Assembly (NCBI GenBank): GCA_028564705.1 | Contig: JAPXFQ010000828.1 | Location: 186,001 to 250,000 of the forward strand | Origin: Apricaphanius iberus | Taxonomy: Eukaryota > Chordata > Actinopteri > Cyprinodontiformes > Aphaniidae | Direction: 5' to 3' | Length of the DNA stretch: 64,000 nucleotides | Shown: in pieces, positions 1 through 9,669 of the stretch | Layout: every line of letters starts with the position of its first letter | How positions within the stretch are numbered: position 1 is the stretch's first letter | Translations under genes and position numbers: made by a program | Notes under the pieces: model-generated | What the model was told of the DNA's origin: nothing | Database searches by the model: none | Seen by the model: the letters and a program-made list of their open reading frames with translations, nothing else

Positions 1-399
1 TTATCAGAAAAGCTCTAGTTATACACTTTAAAAGGGGGGCTTTCAAAATTCGAAATTGTCATTTTGCTTTTGGGACCCATTTGAATCATTTCACTCAAAA
101 GACAGAGTCAAAGACTTACAAAAGACACTTCCTTGCAACTTAACAAAGACTAGTGGTTAAAAAGTGAAAGGTGAAGTTCAATCAACTGATTGAATGATTG
201 ATCAATTTTGAAATCCGAACCTGGACTACCTGAAATACCAATTAAATTATGGCTATGGACTTTTAGGACTTGAATGTCAGAGGATAAGGAGATGGCTGGC
301 ACATTTTAAATAAATAAATAAATATGCTTGTCTAGACATTTGAAGTACAGGGCTGTCATTAAGTACAGAGACAGAGTCATTAAATAATATTCTTTTTGT
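1..399. other. AT-rich non-coding sequence, nothing recognised
   Basis: No open frame with recognisable content and no repeat family I know. If the mtss1-like gene on the minus strand is real, this stretch lies in its first intron or beyond. Confidence 0.5.
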
Positions 400-957
400 G
401 TGTACATCCAGAACGCTGCTGCTCGAGTCCTGACAAGAACCAGAAAATACGACCATATAATTCCAGTGCTGCGGTCTCTGCACTGGCTTCCTGTCGCTCA
501 GAGAATAGAATTTAAAACAGCTCTGCTTGTGTACAAGTCTTTTCATGGTTTGGCACCAAAGTACATCTCTGACATGTTAGAGACATATGGACCATCTTGT
601 GCCCTGAGAACTTCAGGGTGGGGTCTCCTGGTGGTTCCCAGAGTCAACAATAAACACGGTGAGGCTGCATTTCAGTTTCAGGAAGCTAAAATATGGAACA
701 GTCTTCATGAGGATGTGAGACAAGCCTCAACTCTAACAATGTTTAAATCCAGGCTGAAAACAGTTATTTTTACACGTGCATATGAAAATTGAAATGATTT
801 TATCTGCACTCTTACTTTTTATTGTAATTAATTATTTTTTAGGTTGATGTTTTTTTTCAGTTTATCTGTTTTCTTAATTTATGCAGCTGTGAAGCACTTT
901 GAATTGCCTTGAGTATGAATTGTGCTCTACAAATAAACCTGCCTTGCCTTTTTGAAT
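400..957 (+). mobile_element. 5'-truncated L2/Rex-type LINE, 3' end
   Basis: An open frame at 400-792 encodes the C-terminal tail of a non-LTR retrotransposon reverse transcriptase ORF. It shows the motifs QNAAARVLTRTRKYDHI, LHWLPVAQRIEFK and FKSRLKT that end fish L2/Rex-type ORFs. The stop is followed by about 160 bp of 3' UTR that ends in a CTACAAATAAA stretch and a CCTTGCCTT run, the usual tail of this group. The RT catalytic region is missing, as expected from incomplete target-primed reverse transcription. It cannot be active. The exact clade is an inference. Confidence 0.8.
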
Positions 958-1565
958 ACCAAATACATCATGGTAACATCTGATTGCACATCTTAATGAA
1001 CTTCTAATTTGGACTTTTACTGTGCTTATTGGAGGAGAAATCGAGCAAAGTTCGAGTGGCTCACATTTATTTATTGATATTTTTAAATTGTTTGCCAATG
1101 CAGCAGCTTAGGGTTTCTAAATGTTTTTTGACATCAGCAATCAAAGAACTGATGTTAACAGAAAATTGGTAAAGAAATTCTGTAGGTCACTTTCTTGCAT
1201 CTGCTAGAACCTTTCTTCTGTAGTGAACTCTGATCACTGATTATAAGCACATTGTTTCTAGCTGAGGCAAGGGGACTTAGAAGGCTGATGACTCAACCAT
1301 TCTCAGCCGCTCACCAATGCAGTTTTCTTCCTGAGACCGGAGGAATTCATCTATTCCAAATTAGGGCAGTAGTTGTTGTTTTATTTCGTTTTTTTATTTA
1401 GCCCAACTGACCCATTTCTTTGAGACAGAGCAGGAGAACATAAACAGGGAGACTATTAAAACTCTCATGAATAAAAGATGAAACAAAGACTGAAAAACGA
1501 TGATACAAAAAGATACAGGCTCCGAATAAGGACCTGACTGTACTCTGCTATACTATACTATGCTA
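958..1565. other. Unassigned AT-rich sequence
   Basis: No coding or repeat signature recognised on either strand. Confidence 0.4.
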
Positions 1566-2260
1566 TAATAGGGCTGCAAAAAACTATTATTTGAATCATT
1601 GATGAATAGGATGTGGTCCTAATTCGATTAATCGCATTAGCAGGGAAAATTTTAAAAAGAGCTATGGAAACGTTTATTCTGTCCTTCCTTCACTTTATTT
1701 AACAACAGAATATTATTAGAAAATAGTTCAATAGTTCGCAAAACAACATACTATCACCTCAAATGTCTTACAGCTGTTGAAATATTAAATAAACAATAAA
1801 TGACAAATAGTTTTAAATGACTATGCTATATGAAACTGCTGTAAGGTCGAATGTGCCATATGTATCATAAAAAGAGTTATTTTTGTTGTTTAAAAGTGGA
1901 CTGAGCTATTAGAAACATAACAAATGAACATTAAAACATCACAACATGCTCCACCTCAGATATCCTACAGCTGTTCAATATCAAATAATAAAGAATAAAA
2001 AAAATTGCTTTAAATGGCTTTACTTTATAAAAGTTCTTTAAGGACAAATTTGGCATAAATCAACATTAAAACAAGTAGCAAAACAGGCCTAACTCAAACA
2101 CTCTCCACCGTCATGCATAACCAAATACCAGACCAAATACATGACAACATAATCATAGCTTAGCTTGCAAGTGAAACAGCTAAAATAAGCAGCATAAACA
2201 TCTGCACTTTCAATCAATCGTATGTTGCTCACTGTTTGTCTAGCCATGCATGATGACTAC
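1566..2260 (-). mobile_element. Non-autonomous hAT-like element, copy 1 (partial)
   Basis: The left edge begins TAGGGCTGCAA, a terminus common to fish hAT elements. The reverse complement of about 1571-2255 aligns by eye with 37143-37990 in dhcr7 intron 6. Shared blocks include the AACGTTTCCATAGC stretch and the CATGCATGGCTAGACAAACA stretch. Inside, a unit of about 197 bp is imperfectly repeated in tandem (starting near 1755 and 1952), and the same duplication occurs in the other copy. No transposase coding is visible. The right boundary is uncertain because similarity stops near 2255. Confidence 0.55.
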
Positions 2261-2948
2261 GCACCTCTGGATATTTTAGTATTTGAATTGCCAATTATAA
2301 AAGGAAAACTCGCCCATTTCAATCACTACTACATCAGGATTTTGAAATCTCTAGTCTGTTTCCGGTTGGTTTGACAGCTAGATGTTTTGTCTGATCGCCC
2401 AGGGTGCCAATCCACCAGAGGGCGATAAAATCACTCAAAAACAAACACAAAACAAGGAAGTTTCTTCTGCGTGCATGTCAGAAAGGATGGCCAACCAATG
2501 CTGGAGGCTAATGATGCTTTAATTGGTTCCTGAGTCACACTTTGCTATTTACTTTTGAATAAACACAACATTTTAAGGTTTTTAAGAAGGCTGGACAAAA
2601 TTGTATCCACCAAATGAACAGATATTAATTTCAATTAAAAAAAAAAAGTATATCAAGTGCTTATTTTGCCTTTGGAACATTTTTAGATTGAGACAAATAA
2701 ATATAACTGAACATGACTAGTGAAACCTGAAAGATTCTATTTTTTTTCTAAACCTAGTTTGGATTTGTAAAACCTGACTGCAAAAAACAAAATGAGGCTT
2801 GGCTTTAAATTATCAAAGAACTGCCACTTAAATACTATCTGTGTTACATTCGCAAAAAATAATCATGTCGTTACATAATCACCTATCAGTATTGATACTT
2901 AAAGGGCAAATACAGTTTTTTTTCCGTATCTGTGGCATGGATTATGTT
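2261..2948. other. Unassigned AT-rich sequence
   Basis: It contains short homopurine and homopyrimidine runs but nothing I can name. Part of it may be the unaligned end of the hAT-like element to its left. Confidence 0.35.
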
Positions 2949-3711
2949 CATTTAATCACCCAGAAAGGTTTTAAGCCACTTGAAGTGCTTAAGGAGAAGT
3001 TGTGAATAGCGTATATCCATATAATGGGAAATGTTGGGGCACACAAAGTGCATCCTCTAAATAGGGCATTATCTTTCACAAAACTTTCATCATTTTACCA
3101 ATGTTTTGTTATTAATTGCTAGCGTTAGCGTTAGTTAGGAACATCTCGGAGGTGATTTGTTGTTGTCTTACAGGCATTTATTACAATCGATTCCAATTTA
3201 CAACAAACTGCAATTTCAATGACATCGCTGCCATGCGGCATCCCAGTTTTAGTCTGAGCAGGGCTTTCACTCGGTTAGACAGAACTTGTTACTGTAAACA
3301 TCAATATGGTTCATATTAGCGTGTTTCCAAATAGCTCAAACTAAATTACCAAGTGGCTGCCTTTCCACAATCTCCTTAGACTACAGCTGCAGTAGCAGAC
3401 GGCTACAATGTCACTGAAATCTCTGTTTGGTGTAAGTTGGAATTCGTTGGAATAAATGTTTTTGAAACAGCCCAGAAGACAACAACAAAGCACTTCAGAG
3501 ACACTTCGAACCCACAAGGGAATAGTGCAAGTGATTAATACCAAAAAATTGGTGAAATGAAGGACTTTTGTTGCAGATAAGGGCTTCTTTAGATGCTGCA
3601 CTTTGGTTGCCCCAACAACTCCCGTAATATGGATATAAGCTGATCGCAAGTGGATTTAAATATGTCCGGGAGGACTTCAAGACACCAAAATACTTTTAGT
3701 GAGTAAATGAA
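2949..3711. repeat. Foldback element with long imperfect inverted arms
   Basis: The sequence from about 2949 to 3215 is repeated in reverse complement at about 3430-3711. Shared blocks include CACTTGAAGT, GTTGGGGCA, AAAGTGCA and TTTGTTGTTGTCTT. A third, single-arm copy lies at 40070-40310 in dhcr7 intron 7. Arms this long with a small centre are typical of foldback-type MITEs. No protein is encoded; the short open frames over it are not conserved. Confidence 0.6.
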
Positions 3712-4478
3712 AGTAATGCATTCTACAATTAAGGTCCAGGTTACATAAAATTGTACATTTCCATTAATCTGTGCAGGAGTTTTCTATTTGCTACCACTAG
3801 CAACCGGAAACCAATAACTTGCCCTTAGATCACAGAGAGAGAGAAGGGTTGACAGAGGCATGCAGCCCAGAGGAGAGGAGCTAGGCGGGTGGGTACTGGA
3901 CCAGTGAAGCCAGGCAGTGGCCTGCTCCAGATACTGTGACTCAGACAAAGCTTCTGACCAGGCAGTGAAGGCAGACAGACAAGAAGTAAGGAGAAGCAAG
4001 CAACACTGGTTTCTAGTCTGGCAACTGTGTGCCTGCTTCTAACGCTGGTGATGTGCTGATGAAAGAATGTGTGGTTAAACACGTGGGAGCAATGCAATGG
4101 AGGGATCCGATCCCAAGGAGAGCTGTGTTTTATGCGTCTGCGAGATGAATGGCCTCTTGACTGATTCTAAGGAGCCCCAGTGACCACCGAGCACATAGTG
4201 CATCATCACAAGGTGTCAGACTCTGGTGAAACACCAGGTCAAAAATGTCGCACAACGTCTTAGAATTGTTAGTCTTTTATGTTCGTTCTGTGTTTGGGGG
4301 CTATCTGGGCAAAGTGGAGGAGCACGTCCGAAAACGCTTGCATTCACGTTTAAATGCGCAGGCGGTTCTCCATAGCAGGTGGACGAGAGGGATGATGCGG
4401 GGTTCCACCACCTAACACCACCGCCGCCGCATCTCTGGTAGTAGCAATCCGTCATTATGTCAAACCGCAGGACAATTG

Positions 4479-4481
<3 letters not shown>
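3712..4481. other. Probable first intron of the mtss1-like gene
   Basis: Non-repetitive sequence that becomes GC-rich and CpG-containing after about 4200. No exon matching the next part of an IMD domain was recognised on the minus strand, so intron 1 appears to exceed 4.6 kb and to leave the window. Confidence 0.35.
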
Positions 4482-4522
<41 letters not shown>

Positions 4523-4545
4523 TACACATATATATATATATATAT
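4482..4545. repeat. (TA)n microsatellite
   Basis: An almost pure TA run, interrupted by two CACA steps, about 120 bp downstream of the mtss1-like exon donor. Confidence 0.95.
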
Positions 4546-4664
4546 GGATTATGATATATCTTGAGTGGGATCCCGGCTGAATTCAGATGTAGGATCCCCC
4601 ATGCGCATCAGCCATGGGCGCAGATCCAGTGACAGAGGTCTAAAATAAAGCAGCGTATATTTAC

Positions 4665-4733
4665 CTTCATGTCGTTCACTATCGCCTGGAATAGACCCCC
4701 GAGGGCCCCGCATTCCTTCTCCACTGTCTCCAT
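4665..4733 (-). CDS. mtss1l: MTSS1-like (MTSS2/ABBA-type) protein, first coding exon
   Basis: Read on the minus strand, the ATG at 4733 opens 23 codons whose first residues are METVEKECGALGGLF, followed by QAIVNDMK. A canonical donor (AAG|GTAAAT) comes immediately after, at 4664. This is the start of the IMD (I-BAR) domain of the MTSS family, and it matches MTSS2 better than MTSS1, which I recall beginning MEA. These proteins bind phosphoinositide-rich membranes and actin. An in-frame upstream ATG at 4751 has a weaker context (T at -3), while the ATG at 4733 has G at -3 and +4, so I chose the latter. The exon ends in phase 0. The rest of the gene is off the left edge. Which teleost paralogue this is cannot be decided. 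Confidence 0.8.
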
Positions 4734-4739
4734 GTCTGC

Positions 4740-5099
4740 CAAATCCACCATTCAGGGGAATCTGCACGGGCGCACAGCAGCTGCGCGCATCCAACACCCA
4801 GCTGGAGGAAAAAAATAGGGGGAAAACTGCCCCCCCCCCCCCTAAAAATTTTTTATATTTTCCACCAAATCAGGGCCGGGTTCCCCGGTTTCTCCTTTAC
4901 ACCGAGTGGCCGGTAATAACCGAGGCTGCAGAGAGGAGAAGAGCAAAAGGAGGAGGAGGGGAAGGAGGAGGAACAGGACAGGCTTGGGGGTGGTGGTGGG
5001 GGGGGTTGCTGATGAAGGATGCCGAAACAACAAACGCGTTGCCCTGCGGTGTCCTTTAGGCGACCACAAACAAAAATGTGGCTTTGTCACAGAGGGAAG
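4740..5099 (-). promoter_or_regulatory. GC-rich promoter / 5' UTR region of the mtss1-like gene
   Basis: Unlike the AT-rich surroundings, this stretch is rich in G, C and CpG. It contains a C10+ run near 4831-4842 and purine-rich GGAGGAGG tracts near 4936-4980. It lies directly upstream of the minus-strand start codon at 4733. No clear TATA box is visible. A CpG-island-type promoter, possibly divergent, is inferred from position and composition. Confidence 0.5.
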
Positions 5100-5153
5100 A
5101 TGATGTCCGTCCTCTCCCTCTGCGTCTCAGTGTGGCTCCTGCACGGTCAGGCG
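5100..5153 (+). CDS. Candidate signal-peptide first exon of an unidentified gene
   Basis: Two adjacent ATGs (5100 and 5103, both with A at -3) open 18 codons reading MMSVLSLCVSVWLLHGQA. This is a short hydrophobic stretch with small residues at its end, like a secretory signal peptide. A good donor, GCG|GTGAGT, follows at 5154, giving phase 0. It lies about 370 bp from the mtss1-like start, in divergent orientation, which suggests a shared promoter. I found no downstream exon that clearly belongs to it, so the product is unknown. A chance open frame in GC-rich DNA is a real alternative. Confidence 0.3.
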
Positions 5154-5290
5154 GTGAGTTGGTACCGTTCGGGTGGTACCGAGGAGACCACGCTCATCTT
5201 GGCGCAGCCAGAGCTACGCAGAGGAGTCGGTGGGGACGCATGTAAAGGCAGCACGGTGGGAACTGGAGCGATGTGTCACCGTTAGAGAAA

Positions 5291-5319
5291 GAGACAGAGA
5301 GAGAGAGAGAGAGAGAGAG
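5291..5319 (+). repeat. (GA)n microsatellite
   Basis: About 14 GA units with one interruption. Confidence 0.95.
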
Positions 5320-5439
5320 TTTGTGGTTATGTATTTCAGTGTGTTTACGCGTGTAAAGGCGGACCGTGATTGGTGCAAAGCCTATGGGCTCAGCGGAGCG
5401 GGGAGAGCAGCTAGTAATACGATCCATGAAACTGCGAGT

Positions 5440-5464
5440 AAAAAAAAAAAAAAAAAAAAAAAAA
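5440..5464 (+). repeat. Poly-A tract
   Basis: A run of 25 A followed by a G-rich run. It has no other hallmark of a retroposed copy that I can see. Confidence 0.85.
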
Positions 5465-5861
5465 GGGGAGGGGGGGCATATCAGTCCTGCATGGTTTGTC
5501 ACATAGTTGTGTCCAATACACCTGATTTCCAGAAGAAAAGCCTGTGGGGGGTCAAGATGAACATCAAAGACAGAAGTCTAATGTTTTGCTTAGATTTTAT
5601 TTGATAGACTGGTCGGCAGTAGTGCCCAGTGTGAAACCAAATAAAAATAAAACTATTTATTTATTCATTTATTTATTTATTACCAGGAAAAAAAGATTAG
5701 TGTGACATGTGTACTCAGACCCTTTACCCTGATAGGTTAAAAGTTTAACTTTCCTTCGTACTATAATAGTGCCTTAGCCTCACTTTCTCTAGCCAACTAA
5801 GCTGACTTTCTTAGTCGGGACAGAATGTAGTGCTGCTCCGCATAAAGCATGCGAGAAGAGC

Positions 5862-6000
5862 TGGGTATTGATTCAAATGTCATGAATCCATTCGATTCTG
5901 ATTCTCAAGAATTAGAGTCGATTATCACGATCCAATCCAATCTCATCTGATTCAATTTTAATAATTGATTCTGATTGGCCTTTAGGGTGTACATTAAAAA
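5862..6000. repeat. Probable hAT MITE fragment
   Basis: The text GGGTATTGATTC with repeated GATTCGATT-like steps resembles the ends of fish hAT MITEs that start GGGTATTGATTC. Only one end is visible and no target duplication was found. Confidence 0.35.
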
Positions 6001-6389
6001 GTGATAATGTATACCTGGGAAAAGCCTCCCGTCAAATTGCCTGATGACAGTTTTAAATTATTGTGCTGGCTCAAATGGCTCAGTTGACTCATCGCAAAGT
6101 TTTGCATCATCCTCTGGACACACACAACCAGGAAGTAGTGCACTGGCCTTCTAAAATGATACTTTGCATCACATAACGTAAGGTAAAGCCATCATCTCAC
6201 TTCCCATCACTGCTCAACTGCTGTGGTCGGCTCGCTGTGGCCACGTTGCTTGGCAATCCTTGTATACGGGAGATATTAAATAGTGCTCTCGACTATAAAA
6301 AAAGACCTCACGATTTTAACTCTAAAACACATTAAAGTATTATTAATTGATTAAATATGTCTTTCTTTTGTAAGAGACCATGGTATATG

Positions 6390-6518
6390 CGGGATAATGC
6401 CCCTCCAGGTGTCCATTATAAGAAATTAATTAACTTTGCGGAAGCCACTGTCCGATGCGACGCCTCCACGTCCTCCATTAATTTCTGATAATGGTTACCT
6501 GGAAGGGCATTATCCCTT
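6390..6518. mobile_element. Short palindromic MITE
   Basis: Arms of about 40 bp at 6391-6432 and 6475-6518 are near-perfect reverse complements (GGGATAATGCCC, TCCAGGT and AGAAATTAAT on each side). They enclose a 40-bp CpG-containing centre. No coding capacity. A (TA)n run follows at once. Confidence 0.65.
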
Positions 6519-6536
6519 ATATATATATATATATAA

Positions 6537-7614
6537 AGATGAGAGAGGCCTGTAATTTTCATCATACTGTGAGAGAAGATGAGAAAGCAAAAATCCACAA
6601 AACCACAATGTCTGATTTCTAAAGAATGTATTTGAAAATTAAGGTGAAAAATAAGTATTGAGGCAATACCAAAACTCATCTCAATACTTTTTTATACACC
6701 TTTTGTTGCCAATGACAGAGGTCAACCATTTTCTGTAAGTCTTCATAAAGTTTTCACACACTGTTGCTGGTGTTTTGGCCCATTCCTCCATACAGATCTC
6801 CTCTAGAGCAGTGATGTTTTGGGGTTGTCGCTAGGCGACACATACTTCCAACTCCCTCCACAGATTTTCTATAGGGTGGAGATCTAGAGACTACATTACA
6901 TGGGTGGTGTGTTTGGGGTCACTGTCATACTGAAAGACCCAACCATGTTTCATGTTCAATGCCCTTGCTAATGGACAGAGGTTTTCACTCAAAATCTCAT
7001 GATACAAGGCTGCATTCATTCTTTCCTTTACACAGAGTGTAAAGTCGGCCTGAGCCCTTTGCAGAAAAACAGCCCCAAAGCATCGTGCTTTATGGTGTTC
7101 ATTGGATGCAACTCAGCATTCTTTCTCTTTCAAAAAATGTTTTACCTAAAAGTTCTATTTTGGTTTCATCTGACCATATGAAATTATTTTGGATCATGTA
7201 AATGCTCTCTAACAAACTTCACACATGTGCTGGCTTCAGCAGGGGAAGGCGTCTAGCACTGCAGGATTTGAGTCCCTGGCTGTATAGTGTGTTACCAATG
7301 GCCTTTGTTACTTTGGTCCCATATCTCTGCTTGTCATTCACTACTCCCTCACCACCACCTCTTACAGAAGAAGTTACAGGTCCGGAAGAGTCAGAAATGT
7401 TGCTTGTTTGTAGGTGACAAAATACTTATTTTCCACCATAATTTGCAAATAAGCTCTTTAAAAATCAAATCATCTGACTTTCTGTATGTTTTTTTCTAAT
7501 TTTTTCTATCATAGTTGAGGTATACCTTGGGTGAAAATTACTTGCCTTTCTCATCTTTTTAAGTGGCAATGTTGCACAATTGGTAGCTGACTAAGTACTT
7601 TTTTGTTCCCTGTA
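6537..7614 (-). mobile_element. Degraded Tc1-like transposon
   Basis: The ends AGATGAGAGAGGCCTG and, at the right, GCACAATTGGTAGCTGACTAAGTAC match a very common fish Tc1/mariner family. The inner sequence is the reverse complement of its transposase gene, so coding runs on the minus strand. It has many frameshifts and a large deletion near 7350 that removes the N-terminal DNA-binding part. The left terminal repeat is cut by the TA run at 6518-6534. Inactive. Confidence 0.75.
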
Positions 7615-8136
7615 AAAATAGTGCATGTCCTCTGATACAGCCATGATAACTGTGGAGGAGCTGCAGATATCAACGGTTATGGTAGATGCATCGTATCAGA
7701 ATTACAAACAAGTTGTTTAAGAAATGTATCTGCTCTTTCTGTTCCCTGCAGCCCTTTTATTTAGGTTTTCCATTAAATAGGGCACTGAAGTTTATTGTGC
7801 GCACAGACAGAGATCTTCCTGAAGCTGGATGTTTTCGAAGTGAGTTTAGTCAGTACAATAAGTTATGATGGCTTTGGTTAGTTTGATATGTAATTTTAAT
7901 ATTTATAGGGTATTCCCTCTGTAGACTATGTATGAGTTGTAAAATAACATGACTGTTAACCCATCAGTTCTTCCTTGCTACCAAACTGCTACTAATACAC
8001 AGCCTTTTACAGAGCCTATAGCAGTATTTACGCCCTTGGTTAGTTTATGTCATTTAATTGGTTTCATAAATCAATCATGATCAACAAAATAATTTCTGAA
8101 CAATTTAGTTATCATTAAATTAAATAATTTAACATC
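7615..8136. other. Unassigned sequence
   Basis: AT-rich, with no recognisable coding or repeat signature. Confidence 0.35.
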
Positions 8137-8265
8137 CTTCCATCCATTTTCTGAACCGCTTAGTCCTCCAGGGGTCACGGGGGGGCTCATGCCTATCTCC
8201 AGCTGTCAACGGGCGAGAGGCGGGGTACACCCTGGACAGGTCGCCAGTCCATCAAAGGAATAATT
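8137..8265 (-). repeat. Dispersed teleost repeat (CATCCATCC / GTACACCCTGGACAGGTCGCC type)
   Basis: Begins CATCCATTTTCTGAACCGCTT and contains GGGGTCACGGGGGG and GGGCGAGAGGCGGGGTACAC, a block found throughout fish genomes. More diverged copies in this window are at 13120, 17545 and 51650, with a scrap at 53810. The parent element is not known to me with certainty. Confidence 0.65.
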
Positions 8266-8525
8266 GAACATATGATTTGAAATTTATTTGAATGCCTCAT
8301 TGCTGCAGAAAGCAACGTAGAAAAGCGGTTGGTATAGAAATAAGTATGGAGAGGGAACATTGGGCAGAGACGACACATGCATTGCTGGCTGATGGTCCTG
8401 CTACCCAGCATGGAACATTGTGGTGGAAGCATCATGGCTGCCTTTCTTCACCAGGGAGAGGAAGATTGGTCATAGTTAATGGGTAGATGCAGAGCAATCT
8501 AGGAAGAAAACCTGCTGACAATAGG
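8266..8525 (+). mobile_element. Tc1-like transposase fragment
   Basis: The stretch around 8405-8520 reads, with errors, like the WGCFSPAG...KLV..DG core of a Tc1-like transposase followed by an EENLL-like block. It is only about 250 bp, with no terminal repeats. Confidence 0.45.
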
Positions 8526-8547
8526 AGATTTCAGAGATGGTCACATA

Positions 8548-8800
8548 TTTCAATTCCATTTCAACTTAGTTTATGTATATTGTGATTCACAACAGACGTA
8601 ATTTCAAGGCACTTTATAAGATAATTAATTTCAATTCCTTCATAAAAACATTCTATTCAGTTGAAAAGTTTTCTATTTAAGGAATCCCAGAAGATTTCCT
8701 TGAGTCATTGACGTGAAGATATGCACTGTTGATTCAGACTTATAACCACAACAGTCTCTAATACTGAGCAAGCATGTAGTGACACTGGGAAGGAAAAAAA
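8548..8800 (-). mobile_element. LINE 3' UTR fragment (same family as 55497-56530)
   Basis: Read on the minus strand it ends with the tail that in full is TGCCTTGAGATGAC...TATATAAATAAA. On the plus strand it shows CAACAGACGTAATTTCAAGG, ATTCTATTCAGTT and TGAGCAAGCATGTAGTGACA. These blocks occur in the same order at 21078-21606 and 55497-55700. Confidence 0.65.
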
Positions 8801-9479
8801 TATATCTTTAAATGAACCTGGTGCAGGATAAAAAAAAAGAAATAAATAGAATAAACATGCATTTCCAGTGTTTTAATGTCATGGGTGATGAGGCATTATA
8901 AACCAAAAAATAAAGCAAACTAACCCACTGCTTAGGGAACCCAAAACATCAGGGGCCTCCCTTAAATGTCAAAAATGAACAAAGACGTTAAATCTAAATT
9001 TTTGTTTATTGATAATATCAGAATAATATGACATTTAATTACATTTTGATTTAAAGAACTTGGCAAGTTTTGTTTGTAGATAATTCTTTTATTAATTTAA
9101 GTTTAAATGTTTTTAATCTAAATTAATTTAATTTAATTACATTTATATCACCATTAAATTTTCATTCATTTAGAATGTTTTCTTGTTTTAAAAATTATTT
9201 AATTGATTTTCAATTGCGTTATTAATATTCATTGTTTGTGTGTTATCGTAGTTCCCATTCAAAGCTGCAGGTTTAACCTAATATAAATAAAATAACTAAC
9301 AAACGTATGTTTGTTAGTTATGGTACTAAAATGTTTGTGCCTCAGAAAATAATGAACAATTATCCCTGATTGATTTTACAATCAGACAATTAAGCTCTAC
9401 ATCCTCTACTGGATTAAACCAAATCTTGATTGAAACACTGTTAGTGAGGGTGTTGTTCTTAAGAATGTGTAGCTTCTGT

Positions 9480-9552
9480 GGAGAAAAAACAAGGTTAACA
9501 GCCAAAACAACAGCAAAAATATGCGATTGGAGAGTAGTAGAAGAGAAAAGTA
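9480..9552 (-). mobile_element. LINE 3' UTR scrap
   Basis: The GGAGAGTAGTAGAAGAGAAAA block and preceding GGTTAACA match 21550-21606, so this is an inner piece of the same LINE 3' UTR. Confidence 0.45.
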
Positions 9553-9569
9553 GCAGAACGAAAAAAAGA

Positions 9570-9665
9570 AAAGCAGCGGGGCATCAAGTGGGATAGTGGT
9601 TAGTGCAGGTGCCCCATGTACGGAGGCCTCAGTCCTTGAAAGTCTGAGGTTCAAGTCCTGTCCTG
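9570..9665 (+). repeat. tRNA-like dispersed repeat
   Basis: TAGTGGTTAGTGCAGG resembles a tRNA A box and GGTTCAAGTCC is a B box, about 50 bp apart. This matches a very common fish repeat. A reverse-strand copy is at 20545-20675. It is not a tRNA gene because no cloverleaf closes around the boxes. Confidence 0.55.
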
Positions 9666-9669
9666 GTGG

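Noticed and set aside
5100..5153. Assigning the signal-peptide exon to IL34 because IL34 neighbours MTSS2 in mammals
   Set aside because: In mammals, as I recall, IL34 lies on the 3' side of MTSS2. The 18 residues are too few to support any identity.
5173..5604. Long plus-strand frame across (GA)n and poly-A
   Set aside because: Composed of simple repeats (RERERE and poly-K). No domain. Its mirror frame on the minus strand is poly-F for the same reason.
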